The notes: generated from the sequence alone by a model not told the origin. DNA of 8,345 bases from Pseudomonadota bacterium (GCA_023424215.1 JAFAEC010000190.1:1-8345), one strand, 5' to 3'. Positions 1-6,398 are shown, counted from the first letter of the stretch. Numbers and translations: made by a program.

Positions 1-20
1 CGGGGGTAGCGGCGGTTGAG

Positions 21-401
21 TTATAACCAGGGGTTCTGGCCGGCGAGCGCCTCGGCCGGGCGGCGCGCGCGCTCCTCGCGGGTCAGGGCGTCGGCGCCGG
101 CGAACAGCAGGCCGGCGCCGGGAATCAGCATGGCGGCCCCGGCCTTGGCGATCTCGCCGAGACCGCCGCCGGAGGGCGTGCCGCCCATGTCTGCGCTGAG
201 CGCCGCCGCCTCGTCCGCGATCTGGCGACAGGTCAGGCGCTCGTCGGCGGCGCGGATCACGGGGGCCGGCCCTTCGGCGGCCTGCTCCGGCGCCGCTTCG
301 GGCGCGCGTTCGGCGGGGGCGTCCGCCTCCTGGGCGAGGACGGAGCCGGCGGCGGCGAGGCTCAGGGTCGCGAGGGCGGCGGCCAGGATCGGGCGTGTCA
401 T
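21..401 (-). CDS. Small secreted or periplasmic protein, unknown function (126 aa)
   Basis: I do not recognise a named family. The protein starts with a clear Sec signal peptide: a basic MTR start, a hydrophobic Ala/Leu core at about residues 5-18, and an LAQ site suggesting cleavage after Ala23. A low-complexity Ala/Glu/Pro linker follows (about 25-50). A short conserved-looking helix around LTCRQIADE (57-65) carries the only cysteine, C58. A Gly/Ala-rich hydrophobic stretch (about 83-104) could insert in a membrane or form a glycine-zipper-like hairpin, and the tail is Arg-rich. The ATG has GGAG ten bases upstream at 412-415. The gene lies 81 bases downstream of dxs on the same strand, so it may be read through from dxs or have its own promoter. 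Export is the only property I infer with confidence. Confidence 0.8.
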   Translation of the reverse strand: MTRPILAAALATLSLAAAGSVLAQEADAPAERAPEAAPEQAAEGPAPVIRAADERLTCRQIADEAAALSADMGGTPSGGGLGEIAKAGAAMLIPGAGLLFAGADALTREERARRPAEALAGQNPWL

Positions 402-482
402 GTCGGTCGAACTCCACTCCGCCCCCCGACCAGGGACAGAACGGCGAGCGGCCGCCGGGGTTGCCTTCGGGAGCGCCCCGCT

Positions 483-2393
483 TCAGGCGCGGACGGCGCG
501 GGTCGCCTCGACGCCGAGCGCCTGCAGGGCGGCGGCGGCGATGTGCGAGGCGTTCAGCCCTGCCGTCTCGTACTGGGCGAAGGGGGCGTCCTGGTCCTGG
601 AAGACGTCGGGCAGGTGCAGGGTGCGGACCTTCAGCCCCGCGTCGAGCGCGCCCTTCCCGGCCAGCAGCTGGAGCACGAAGGCGCCGAAGCCGCCCATGG
701 CCCCCTCCTCCACCGTGATCAGGGCCTCGTGCTCGCGGGCGAGGCGGAGGATCAGCTCCTCGTCCAGCGGCTTGGCGAAGCGGGCGTCGGCCACGGTGGC
801 CGAGACGCCGCGGGCGGCCAGCGCCTCGGCGGCCTTGAGCGATTCCTGCAGGCGGGTGCCGAGCGAGAGGATGGCGACGGCCGTGCCCTCGCGCACGATG
901 CGGCCCTTGCCGATCTCCAGCGGCGCGGCCAGTTCGGGGATGTCGACGCCGACGCCGTCGCCGCGCGGATAGCGGAAGGCCGAGGGGCGGTCGTCGATCT
1001 CGAGCGAGGTGGCGATCATGGCGGCCAGCTCCGCCTCGTCGGAGGCGGCCATCAGCACCATGCCCGGCAGGGCGCCCATGTAGCCGATGTCGAAGGAGCC
1101 GGCGTGGGTCGAGCCGTCGGCGCCGACGAGACCGGCCCGGTCCATGGCGAAGCGCACCGGCAACGACTGGATGGCGACGTCGTGGACGACCTGGTCGTAG
1201 CCGCGCTGGAGGAAGGTCGAATAGATGGCGCAGACCGGCTTCATGCCGTCGGCGGCGAGGCCGGCGGCGAAAGTGACGGCGTGCTGTTCGGCGATGCCGA
1301 CGTCGTAGGTGCGCTCGGGGAAGGCCTGGCCGAACAGGTCCAGCCCGGTGCCCGAGGGCATGGCGGCGGTGATGGCGACGACGGAGGGGTCGCGCTGGGC
1401 CCGCTTGATCAGCTCGGTCCCGAACACCTTGGTGTAGCTGGGCGCGTTGGAGGCCGGCTTCGACTGCTTGCCGGAGACGACGTCGAACTTGACCACCGCG
1501 TGCAGCTTGTCGGCGCTGCTCTCGGCCGGGGCGTAGCCCTTGCCCTTCTGGGTGACGACGTGGACCAGCACCGGCTTGTCGGTGATGGCCGCGGCGTTCC
1601 GGAGGATGGGGACGAGGTTGTCCATGTCGTGCCCGTCGATCGGGCCGACGTAGTAGAAGCCCAGCTCCTCGAAGAAGGTGCCGCCGGTGACCATGCCGCG
1701 GGCGTATTCCTCGGCCTTCTTCGCCGCCTGCTTGAACGGGCGCGGCAGGTGTTCGGCGAACTTCTTGCCGATCTTGCGCATGCCCCGATAGGTCCCGCCG
1801 GAGACGAGGCCGGCGAGATAGGCGCTCATGCCGCCGACGGGCGGGGCGATCGACATGTCGTTGTCGTTGAGCACCACCATGAGCTGGCCGCGCGTCGCCT
1901 CGACGGCGTTGTTCATGGCCTCGTAGGCCATGCCGGCGGACATGGAGCCGTCGCCGATGACGGCCACCACCCGGTTGTTTTCGCCCTTCTGGTCGCGAGC
2001 GGCCGCGAAGCCCAGCGCCGCCGAGATCGAGGTCGAGGCGTGGGCGGCGCCGAAGGGGTCGTATTCGCTCTCCGAACGCTTGGTGAAGCCGGACAGGCCG
2101 CCGCCCTGGCGCAGGGTGCGGATGCGGTCGCGCCGGCCGGTGAGGATCTTGTGCGGATAGCACTGGTGGCCGACGTCCCAGATCAGGATGTCCCTGGGCG
2201 TCTCGAACACATGGTGCAGGGCGACGGTCAGCTCGACCACGCCGAGGCCCGCCCCAAGGTGCCCGCCGGTGGTGGAGACGGCGTCGATGGTCTCGGCGCG
2301 CACCTCGTCCGCCAGTTGCTTCAGCCGGGGGATGTCGAACCCGCGCATATCGGCGGGGAGCTTCACCTGGTCGAGGAGCGGGGTATCGGGCAT
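483..2393 (-). CDS. dxs: 1-deoxy-D-xylulose-5-phosphate synthase
   Basis: This thiamine-diphosphate enzyme condenses pyruvate with glyceraldehyde 3-phosphate, releasing CO2, to give 1-deoxyxylulose 5-phosphate. That is the first step of the MEP isoprenoid pathway and feeds thiamine and pyridoxal synthesis in many bacteria. At 636 residues it has normal family length. The N-terminal TPP domain shows GGHLG with H45, the WDVGHQ block (72-77) and the cofactor motif GDGSMSAG (147-154) ending in NN (161-162). The central pyrimidine-binding domain holds GIAEQH (366-371) with the catalytic Glu369. R397, R419 and H430 (in DGSTHAG) match the substrate-binding positions of the E. coli enzyme. A C-terminal transketolase-like domain completes the protein, with no visible damage. 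The ATG at 2393 has no good Shine-Dalgarno sequence, but the N-terminus has normal length. It lies downstream of ispA, the usual alphaproteobacterial order. Confidence 0.97.
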   Translation of the reverse strand: MPDTPLLDQVKLPADMRGFDIPRLKQLADEVRAETIDAVSTTGGHLGAGLGVVELTVALHHVFETPRDILIWDVGHQCYPHKILTGRRDRIRTLRQGGGLSGFTKRSESEYDPFGAAHASTSISAALGFAAARDQKGENNRVVAVIGDGSMSAGMAYEAMNNAVEATRGQLMVVLNDNDMSIAPPVGGMSAYLAGLVSGGTYRGMRKIGKKFAEHLPRPFKQAAKKAEEYARGMVTGGTFFEELGFYYVGPIDGHDMDNLVPILRNAAAITDKPVLVHVVTQKGKGYAPAESSADKLHAVVKFDVVSGKQSKPASNAPSYTKVFGTELIKRAQRDPSVVAITAAMPSGTGLDLFGQAFPERTYDVGIAEQHAVTFAAGLAADGMKPVCAIYSTFLQRGYDQVVHDVAIQSLPVRFAMDRAGLVGADGSTHAGSFDIGYMGALPGMVLMAASDEAELAAMIATSLEIDDRPSAFRYPRGDGVGVDIPELAAPLEIGKGRIVREGTAVAILSLGTRLQESLKAAEALAARGVSATVADARFAKPLDEELILRLAREHEALITVEEGAMGGFGAFVLQLLAGKGALDAGLKVRTLHLPDVFQDQDAPFAQYETAGLNASHIAAAALQALGVEATRAVRA

Positions 2394-2410
2394 CGGGCAA
2401 ACTTGAACAG

Positions 2411-2456
2411 CGCCCGGGACGGGCGAAACGATGAGGCTATCCCATGAACGCCTAGC
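2411..2456 (-). promoter_or_regulatory. dxs leader: possible -10 element and a short GC hairpin
   Basis: Read on the minus strand, the octamer GCTAGGCG lies at 2456-2449. It is identical to the -10 region of the promoter at 5080-5087 and could start a dxs transcript near 2442. A perfect six-base-pair hairpin (CGCCCG, loop TCC, CGGGCG) follows at 2425-2411, ending 17 bases before the dxs ATG. No convincing -35 sits at the right distance from GCTAGGCG, so the promoter reading is weak. The rest of the ispA-dxs gap shows no gene that I trust. Confidence 0.25.
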
Positions 2457-2579
2457 ACGGCGAACGCCAGTGAGGGATTCCTGAGCACTCCCTGATCGCC
2501 GCTCCGGGCGGGAGGCGGTCGAGAAGGTGCGGTGTCTCCGTCTACTTCGGGTTGGGCCGACTGGCGAGTGTCAGGATGT

Positions 2580-2617
2580 CGCCACGCCAAGGATCACCGT
2601 GGCGTTCACCGCCACGG
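2580..2617 (-). terminator. Hairpin with alternative arms just after ispA
   Basis: On the minus strand, three bases after the ispA stop codon, CCGTGGCG (2617-2610), a five-base loop and CGCCACGG (2604-2597) form a perfect eight-base-pair stem. A third segment, CGTGGCG (2586-2580), can instead pair with seven bases of the second arm across an 11-base loop. There is no T-tract after the first stem, only TGATCCTT, so it is not a textbook intrinsic terminator. It may weaken read-through into dxs, protect the 3' end of the upstream mRNA, or act as an attenuator. Confidence 0.45.
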
Positions 2618-2619
2618 CG

Positions 2620-3480
2620 TCAGTTCCGCCGCTGGAGCACGTAGTCGACGCTGGCCTTGAGGATGTCGGCGTCGGGGCCGAAGGGGTCGAGATGGGCGCG
2701 CGCCTGGTCGGCGAGGTGGGAGACCCGGCAGCGGGCGGCCTCGACGCCGAGGAGGGTGACGAAGTTGGTCTTGCCCTGGGCGTGGTCCTTGCGGGCGGCC
2801 TTGCCGAGGATGTCCTCGTCGCCCTCGACGTCGAGCAGGTCGTCGACGATCTGGTAGGCGAGGCCGATGTCGTGGGCGAAGCTGGTCAGGGCCTGACGCT
2901 CGGTGTCGCGGGCGTCGGCGATGATCAGGGGGATCTCGAAAGCGTAGGTGAACAGGGCGCCGGTCTTGAGCCGCTGCATGCGGGCGACGCCGCCAAGGTC
3001 GTCGCGCACGCCGAGCAGGTCGATCATCTGGCCGCCGGCCATGCCGCGCGCGCCCGAGGCCATGGACAGGCGGGCGGCCAGCTCGCAGCGCACCGCCGGG
3101 TCGTCGTGGGTGTCGGGATGAAGGACGATGTCGAAGGCGGCGGTCTGCAGGGCGTCGCCGGCGAGGATGGCGGTGGCCTCGTCGTAGGCGCGGTGCAGGG
3201 TCGGGCGGCCGCGGCGGACGTCGTCGTCGTCCATGGCCGGCAGGTCGTCATGAACCAGGCTGTAGGCGTGGACGCACTCCAGCGCGCAGGCGGCGCGCAG
3301 CACCGGACGTTCCTCGATGTCGAACAGGCGGGAAGCCTCGAGCGCGAAGAAGGGGCGCAGCCGCTTGCCGGGGCCGAGGGCGGCGTAGCGCATGGCCTCG
3401 GTCAGGCGCGACTCGGGGCCGTCGGCGCGGGGCAGCAGCTCGTCGAGGGCGACGGTGACCAGGTCGGCGATCTCGGCCAC
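2620..3480 (-). CDS. ispA: Farnesyl diphosphate synthase (short-chain polyprenyl synthetase)
   Basis: The enzyme adds isopentenyl diphosphate to allylic diphosphates (DMAPP, then GPP) to make C15 farnesyl diphosphate in the cytoplasm. All class motifs are present: GKRLRP (38-43) for substrate binding, the first aspartate-rich motif DDLPAMD (78-84) with the two-residue insertion typical of bacterial FPP synthases, the KTG of RLKTG (172-174), and the second aspartate-rich motif DDLLD (213-217). The HAYSLVHDD context (71-79) resembles E. coli IspA. The start used here is GTG at 3480, giving 286 residues. It has no Shine-Dalgarno sequence at useful distance. A CTG at 3528 has GGGAGG five bases upstream, overlaps the csaA stop as CTGA, and would add 16 residues. 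No ATG, GTG or TTG lies in frame between them. Function is secure; the N-terminus is not. Confidence 0.94.
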   Translation of the reverse strand: MAEIADLVTVALDELLPRADGPESRLTEAMRYAALGPGKRLRPFFALEASRLFDIEERPVLRAACALECVHAYSLVHDDLPAMDDDDVRRGRPTLHRAYDEATAILAGDALQTAAFDIVLHPDTHDDPAVRCELAARLSMASGARGMAGGQMIDLLGVRDDLGGVARMQRLKTGALFTYAFEIPLIIADARDTERQALTSFAHDIGLAYQIVDDLLDVEGDEDILGKAARKDHAQGKTNFVTLLGVEAARCRVSHLADQARAHLDPFGPDADILKASVDYVLQRRN

Positions 3481-3524
3481 CCGGTCGATGACGCCCTGCT
3501 CCGGCGAATTGGCGGCGAGGACGG

Positions 3525-3878
3525 TCAGAACAGCCTCCCGCCCGCGGGGACCTCGCGGTCGACGCCGACAAGGACGACCTTGCCGTTCGCGTCGGGGAAA
3601 CCCAGCGTCAGGACCTCGGACATGAACGGGCCGATCTGGCGCGGCGGGAAGTTGACCACGGCGGCGACCTTGCGGCCGCGGAGCTGCTCGAGGGTGTAGT
3701 GCTCGGTGATCTGGGCCGACGACTTCTTCACCCCGATGTCGGGACCGAAGTCGATGGTGAGCCTGTAGGCCGGCTTGCGCGCCTCCGGGAAGGGCTCGGC
3801 CTTCACCACCTCGCCGACGCGGACGTCGACCTTGAGGAAGTCGTCGAAGGCGATGCGCTCGGACGGGGGCGTCGACAT
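3525..3878 (-). CDS. csaA: CsaA-type tRNA-binding domain protein
   Basis: This 117-residue protein is essentially one OB-fold tRNA-binding domain of the EMAPII/Arc1p/CsaA kind. Family hallmarks run the whole length: FLKVDVRVG (14-22), EARKPAYRL (32-40), IDFG (42-45), KKSSAQIT (51-58), VVNFPPRQIGPFMSEVL (74-90) and the terminal GGRLF (113-117). Relatives form dimers that bind tRNA. A chaperone or protein-secretion role was proposed for Bacillus CsaA, but the physiological job is unsettled. I chose the ATG at 3878 rather than the GTG one codon upstream because it shares its A with the xseB stop (TGATG), the usual sign of translational coupling. Its last codons carry the GGGAGG that may serve as ribosome-binding site for ispA. 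A tRNA-binding protein between xseB and ispA is functionally unexplained and may only reflect operon packing. Confidence 0.93.
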   Translation of the reverse strand: MSTPPSERIAFDDFLKVDVRVGEVVKAEPFPEARKPAYRLTIDFGPDIGVKKSSAQITEHYTLEQLRGRKVAAVVNFPPRQIGPFMSEVLTLGFPDANGKVVLVGVDREVPAGGRLF

Positions 3879-4126
3879 CACTCGAAGGCGGCCGGCTCGG
3901 CGCCGCGCGGCTGTCCGTCGGGGCCGACGACGATCTTCTCGACGCGCAGCTGGGCGGCCTTGAGGCGGGCCTCGCAGTGGGCCTTGAGGCGCGCGCCCTC
4001 CTCGTAGAGGGCGATGGATTCCTCGAGCGGCGCCTGGCCGGATTCGAGCTTCTGGACGATCTGTTCGAGGCGCTGCAGGGCGTCCTCGAAGCTGAGGTCG
4101 GCGGGGATGGCGGTGGCGTCGGTCAT
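3878..4126 (-). CDS. xseB: Exodeoxyribonuclease VII small subunit
   Basis: XseB is the small subunit of exonuclease VII, which degrades single-stranded DNA from both ends into oligonucleotides. Several XseB copies bind the helical part of the catalytic XseA, which is not in this window. The 82-residue protein matches the family throughout: LSFEDALQRLEQIV (11-24), KLESGQAPLEESIALYEEG (26-44) and LKAHCEARLKAAQLRVEKI (47-65), forming two amphipathic helices, then a short unstructured tail. I chose the ATG at 4126 because the conserved region begins about ten residues later and an AGGG lies eight bases upstream. An in-frame start at 4162 would add 12 Arg-rich residues unlike the family. The stop overlaps the csaA start. 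Confidence 0.95.
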   Translation of the reverse strand: MTDATAIPADLSFEDALQRLEQIVQKLESGQAPLEESIALYEEGARLKAHCEARLKAAQLRVEKIVVGPDGQPRGAEPAAFE

Positions 4127-4205
4127 CGCGGCGACCCTAGAGGGGGCCGTTCGCCGTCTCAAGCGCCTCGTCGTGCACCGCCGGCGTTCGGCCCGCCCGG
4201 GCCCG

Positions 4206-4859
4206 TCAGCGCTTCTCGTAGCGGCGCTGCGACCAGTATTTGTAGCCCTGGTTGTGGACGAGCTTCCAGCCGTCGGCCTTCAGGCGGCGGCCGACCATGT
4301 GGTTGAAGTAGCCGTGGGCCAGGACCAGCACGTCCTGCCCCGCCTCGGCGCGGGCGATCAGGGCCTGGGCCGCCTGCTCGGCGCGGATCTCGGCCTGGGC
4401 GCGGGTCTCCTGCCCTTCGTGGTGGTTGAAGGCGTGCCACCAGATGCGGGCCACCGCGCCCCAGTACTTGGGCGGCAGCCGGAACCACGAGGGGAAGTGC
4501 GGCGGCGGCAGGGGGGCCTCGATGAACAGGGCGTCGGACATGACCTCCTTGCCGGCGGCGACGGCGGCGGCGGTCTCCTGGGCGCGCTGGCGGGTGGAGG
4601 CGTAGATGGCGCCGGCGCCCTCGGCGGTGGCTACCAGCTCGGGCGGGGGCGTCTGGCCGGCGCGCAGGCCGCCGACCTCGTAGCGGGCCCACCAGTCGCG
4701 ATACTGGTCGGAGGTCAGCAGGCATTTGCGCGACAGGGCCGGCTCGCCATGACGCGCGAGGATGATCGCCCCGGGGCGCACGGCGACGAGGGCCGTGGAG
4801 CGGGGCGCGGGGGCCGGAACGGACGGTTCCGGAGCGGAATCTCGGGCGGGGGCTGACAT
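4206..4859 (-). CDS. Histidine phosphatase superfamily protein (phosphoglycerate mutase-like)
   Basis: This is a 217-residue cytoplasmic member of the histidine phosphatase (branch 1, PGAM-like) superfamily. The catalytic signature ARHGEP places the phospho-accepting histidine at H37 next to R36. STRQRAQET (88-96) supplies the second phosphate-binding arginine, R90. E114 in LFIEAPLP is the probable proton donor, and LAHGYFNH (180-187) gives the second catalytic histidine, H182. All residues needed for phosphatase activity are present, but the substrate cannot be told from sequence. The Trp-rich middle (RDWWARY, 54-60; IWWHAFNHH, 139-147) suggests a specialised cap rather than glycolytic mutase. 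The first 25 residues are Ala/Pro-rich and probably disordered. The ATG has no Shine-Dalgarno sequence; the stop codon of the short upstream frame sits one codon before it, in frame. The gene heads the minus-strand run leading to xseB, 79 bases away. Confidence 0.9.
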   Translation of the reverse strand: MSAPARDSAPEPSVPAPAPRSTALVAVRPGAIILARHGEPALSRKCLLTSDQYRDWWARYEVGGLRAGQTPPPELVATAEGAGAIYASTRQRAQETAAAVAAGKEVMSDALFIEAPLPPPHFPSWFRLPPKYWGAVARIWWHAFNHHEGQETRAQAEIRAEQAAQALIARAEAGQDVLVLAHGYFNHMVGRRLKADGWKLVHNQGYKYWSQRRYEKR

Positions 4860-4862
4860 GCG

Positions 4863-5030
4863 CTACAGGTCGGAAAGTCCCATGCGATCCGACCCTTCGT
4901 CCTCCCCCAAAGCCTCGACCGGGGCGACCGCCGGGCGGCCGGACCCCGTCAGGTGGTAGCCGCCCGCGGGCGAGGTGACAACCTCGTCGGCGCGCGCGGT
5001 CGGCGGGGACGTGTGGACGGGCCGGCTCAC
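4863..5030 (-). CDS. Possible 55-residue protein upstream of the histidine phosphatase
   Basis: An open frame starts with GTG at 5030 and ends with TAG one codon before the phosphatase ATG, in the same frame. It encodes 55 residues: a Ser/Thr/Pro/Arg-rich first third, the stretch EVVTSPAGGYHL (16-27), and an acidic end with GEDEGSDRMGLSDL (42-55). By hand count about 49 of 55 codons end in G or C, matching real genes nearby, though any frame of this GC-rich DNA could score well. No Shine-Dalgarno sequence precedes the GTG; CCTAGGCT lies 7-14 bases upstream. It fills an otherwise empty 230-base gap, and its translation could feed ribosomes to the phosphatase start. It has no recognisable domain. 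The alternative is untranslated leader, or a phosphatase N-terminus cut by the TAG. Confidence 0.45.
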   Translation of the reverse strand: MSRPVHTSPPTARADEVVTSPAGGYHLTGSGRPAVAPVEALGEDEGSDRMGLSDL

Positions 5031-5058
5031 GCGGCGAGCCTAGGCCCGCGCGAGCCTC

Positions 5059-5087
5059 TTGTCGCGCCCCGATCGAGGCGCTAGGCG
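5059..5087 (+). promoter_or_regulatory. Promoter of the GNAT gene, probably giving a leaderless mRNA
   Basis: TTGTCG (5059-5064), a 15-base spacer and GCTAGGCG (5080-5087) fit the Caulobacter housekeeping promoter pattern (TTGACGS, 10-14 bases, GCTANAWC) with one mismatch in the -35 and partial agreement at the right end of the -10. Counting from the -10 places the transcription start near 5092, two bases from the ATG at 5094. There is no Shine-Dalgarno sequence before that ATG, which also points to leaderless translation. A perfect inverted repeat, GGCGC-TAG-GCGCC (5077-5089), is centred on the -10. Confidence 0.55.
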
Positions 5088-5093
5088 CCGGAC

Positions 5094-5621
5094 ATGACCG
5101 ACGCCGTGATCCGCCCCGCCGAAGCCGCCGACGCCGCCGCACTGGGCGAGGTGGGCCGGCAGACCTTCATCGACACCTTCGTGACCGGCTTCGGCATCCC
5201 CTACCCGGCCGAGGACCTGGCGAAGTTCCTGGACGCCAGCTTCAACGCCGGGACCATCGGCGCCAAGCTGAGGGAGCCTGGCGCGGCCTGGTGGGTGGCC
5301 GAGCAGGACGGACGGCTGCTGGCCTTCGCCAACACCGGCCCCAACACCCTGCCCCACCCCGACGCCCGGCCCAGCCACGCCGAGCTGCGCCGGCTGTACG
5401 TGTCTAAAGCGGCCCAGGGCATGGGACTGGGGACGCGGCTGCTGGAGACGGCGCTGGACTGGATGGAGAAGCACACCGACGGCCCGCTGTGGATCGGGGT
5501 GTGGAGCGGCAACCTGAAGGCGCAGAAGCTGTACGCCGCCTACGGCTTCGAGAAGGTGGGCGAATATCAGTATCCGGTCGGCCGGTGGATGGACGACGAG
5601 TTCATCCTGCGGCGGGGCTGA
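5094..5621 (+). CDS. GNAT family N-acetyltransferase
   Basis: This 175-residue single-domain enzyme of the GCN5-related superfamily should transfer an acetyl group from acetyl-CoA to an amine; the substrate is unknown. The fold is seen in order: N-terminal VIRPAEAADAAAL (5-17) as the first strand and helix, WWVAEQDGRLLAFA (66-79) as the paired strands, then motif A, ELRRLYVSKAAQGMGLGTRLL (97-117). Within motif A, Q108-G109-x-G111-x-G113 is the pyrophosphate-binding loop. Motif B follows: VWSGNLKAQKLYAAYGFEKVG (136-156), with the conserved Asn140 and YGF. The C-terminal VGRWMDDEFILRR resembles the usual last strand. It is the first gene of the rightward run, with its own promoter. Confidence 0.93.
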   Translation: MTDAVIRPAEAADAAALGEVGRQTFIDTFVTGFGIPYPAEDLAKFLDASFNAGTIGAKLREPGAAWWVAEQDGRLLAFANTGPNTLPHPDARPSHAELRRLYVSKAAQGMGLGTRLLETALDWMEKHTDGPLWIGVWSGNLKAQKLYAAYGFEKVGEYQYPVGRWMDDEFILRRG

Positions 5622-5658
5622 GGCGGAACCGCAGCCGGGCGGCCACGGTTCGGTCGCC

Positions 5659-6387
5659 ATGTGCGACGTTCGGATCGGCACCTCGGGCTGGGCCTACAAG
5701 GACTGGAACGGGCCGTTCTATCCGGAAGAGGTCAAGGCGGCCGGGCGGCTGGAATATATCTCGCGCCGGTTCCGGACGCTGGAGATCAACGCCAGCTTCT
5801 ACCGCATGCCGACCGAGGCGGCGGTGGCCGGCTGGCGCAAACAGACGCCGGACGACTTCCTCTTCGCCTGGAAGGCCTCGCGCTTCATCACCCACAACAA
5901 GAAACTGAACGACCCGGCGGAACCGCTGGCGTACATGTTCAGCCGCATCGCCGGGCTGGGGAACAAGATCGGACCGATCCTGTTCCAGCTGCCGCCCAAC
6001 CTGCACCGCAACGACGAAAGGCTGGAAAGCTTCCTCGAGGCCCTGCCGGCCGGCCATCGCTACAGCGTCGAGTTCCGCCATCCCGGCTGGTACGCCGACG
6101 GGGTGCTGGAGATGCTGCGGCGGCGGAACATCGCCCTGTGCATCTCGGACCACCACCACGCCCCGGCGCCGTGGGAAGCCACGGCCGACTTCATCTACCT
6201 GCGCGGCCACGGTCCGGGCGGGCGCTACCATGGCCGCTACGGCGAGGCGGCGCTGAAGGACTGGGCCGAAGCGATCCGGGCGTGGCGCGAGGCGCGCGAG
6301 GTGTTCGTCTACTTCGACAATGACATCAAGAGCGCCGCGCCGGCGGATGCGGAACAGCTGATCGGGATGCTGAACCGTTCCGGATAG
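5659..6387 (+). CDS. DUF72 family protein (YecE-like)
   Basis: This 242-residue protein belongs to the widespread DUF72/YecE family, predicted TIM-barrel proteins of unknown biochemical function. The family's signature blocks are all present: IGTSGWAYKDWNGPFYP (6-22), LEINASFYRMP (41-51), the W/F-rich FLFAWKASRFITH (67-79), ILFQLPPN (107-114), YSVEFRHPGW (135-144), a histidine cluster SDHHH (163-167), YLRGHG (180-185) and the C-terminal YFDND (218-222). Conserved acidic, His and aromatic residues around the barrel mouth suggest an enzyme, but no reaction should be assigned. The ATG at 5659 fits the family N-terminus although no good Shine-Dalgarno sequence precedes it. It lies 37 bases after the GNAT gene and is probably co-transcribed with it. 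Confidence 0.94.
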   Translation: MCDVRIGTSGWAYKDWNGPFYPEEVKAAGRLEYISRRFRTLEINASFYRMPTEAAVAGWRKQTPDDFLFAWKASRFITHNKKLNDPAEPLAYMFSRIAGLGNKIGPILFQLPPNLHRNDERLESFLEALPAGHRYSVEFRHPGWYADGVLEMLRRRNIALCISDHHHAPAPWEATADFIYLRGHGPGGRYHGRYGEAALKDWAEAIRAWREAREVFVYFDNDIKSAAPADAEQLIGMLNRSG

Positions 6388-6398
6388 GGGGTGGACGC

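Noticed and set aside
402..482. Short repeats between dxs and the secreted-protein gene as a dxs terminator
   Set aside because: Stems are only five base pairs with long loops and no T-tract; nothing rises above background.
543..2447. A 634-codon open frame on the plus strand opposite dxs
   Set aside because: Its length comes from the strong GC3 bias of dxs. The translation is a low-complexity Gly/Ala/Val/Asp/His/Arg mix without domains, while the minus-strand frame has every Dxs motif.
2363..2590. A 75-codon minus-strand frame upstream of and overlapping the dxs start
   Set aside because: It has no motif and mixed composition, it overlaps the dxs start in another frame, and the region is better explained as leader sequence.
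2527..3699. A 390-codon open frame on the plus strand opposite ispA and the end of csaA
   Set aside because: Same shadow effect. It spans two real genes and an intergenic hairpin and has a Gly/Val/Ala/Asp-rich composition with no recognisable motif.
4190..4203. GGCCCG-CC-CGGGCC inverted repeat just after the phosphatase stop, as a terminator
   Set aside because: The loop would be only two to four bases, no T-tract follows, and such palindromes are frequent by chance at this GC content.
5031..5057. A mirror-image promoter for the minus-strand run, using CCTAGGCT as -10
   Set aside because: The TAGG core is there, but no -35-like sequence lies at the right distance on the minus strand, so I did not list it as a feature.
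4159..5142. A 327-codon minus-strand frame covering the phosphatase in another frame
   Set aside because: It is an Arg/Pro/Gly-rich translation typical of an out-of-frame reading; the catalytic RHG phosphatase motifs lie in the frame of 4206-4859.
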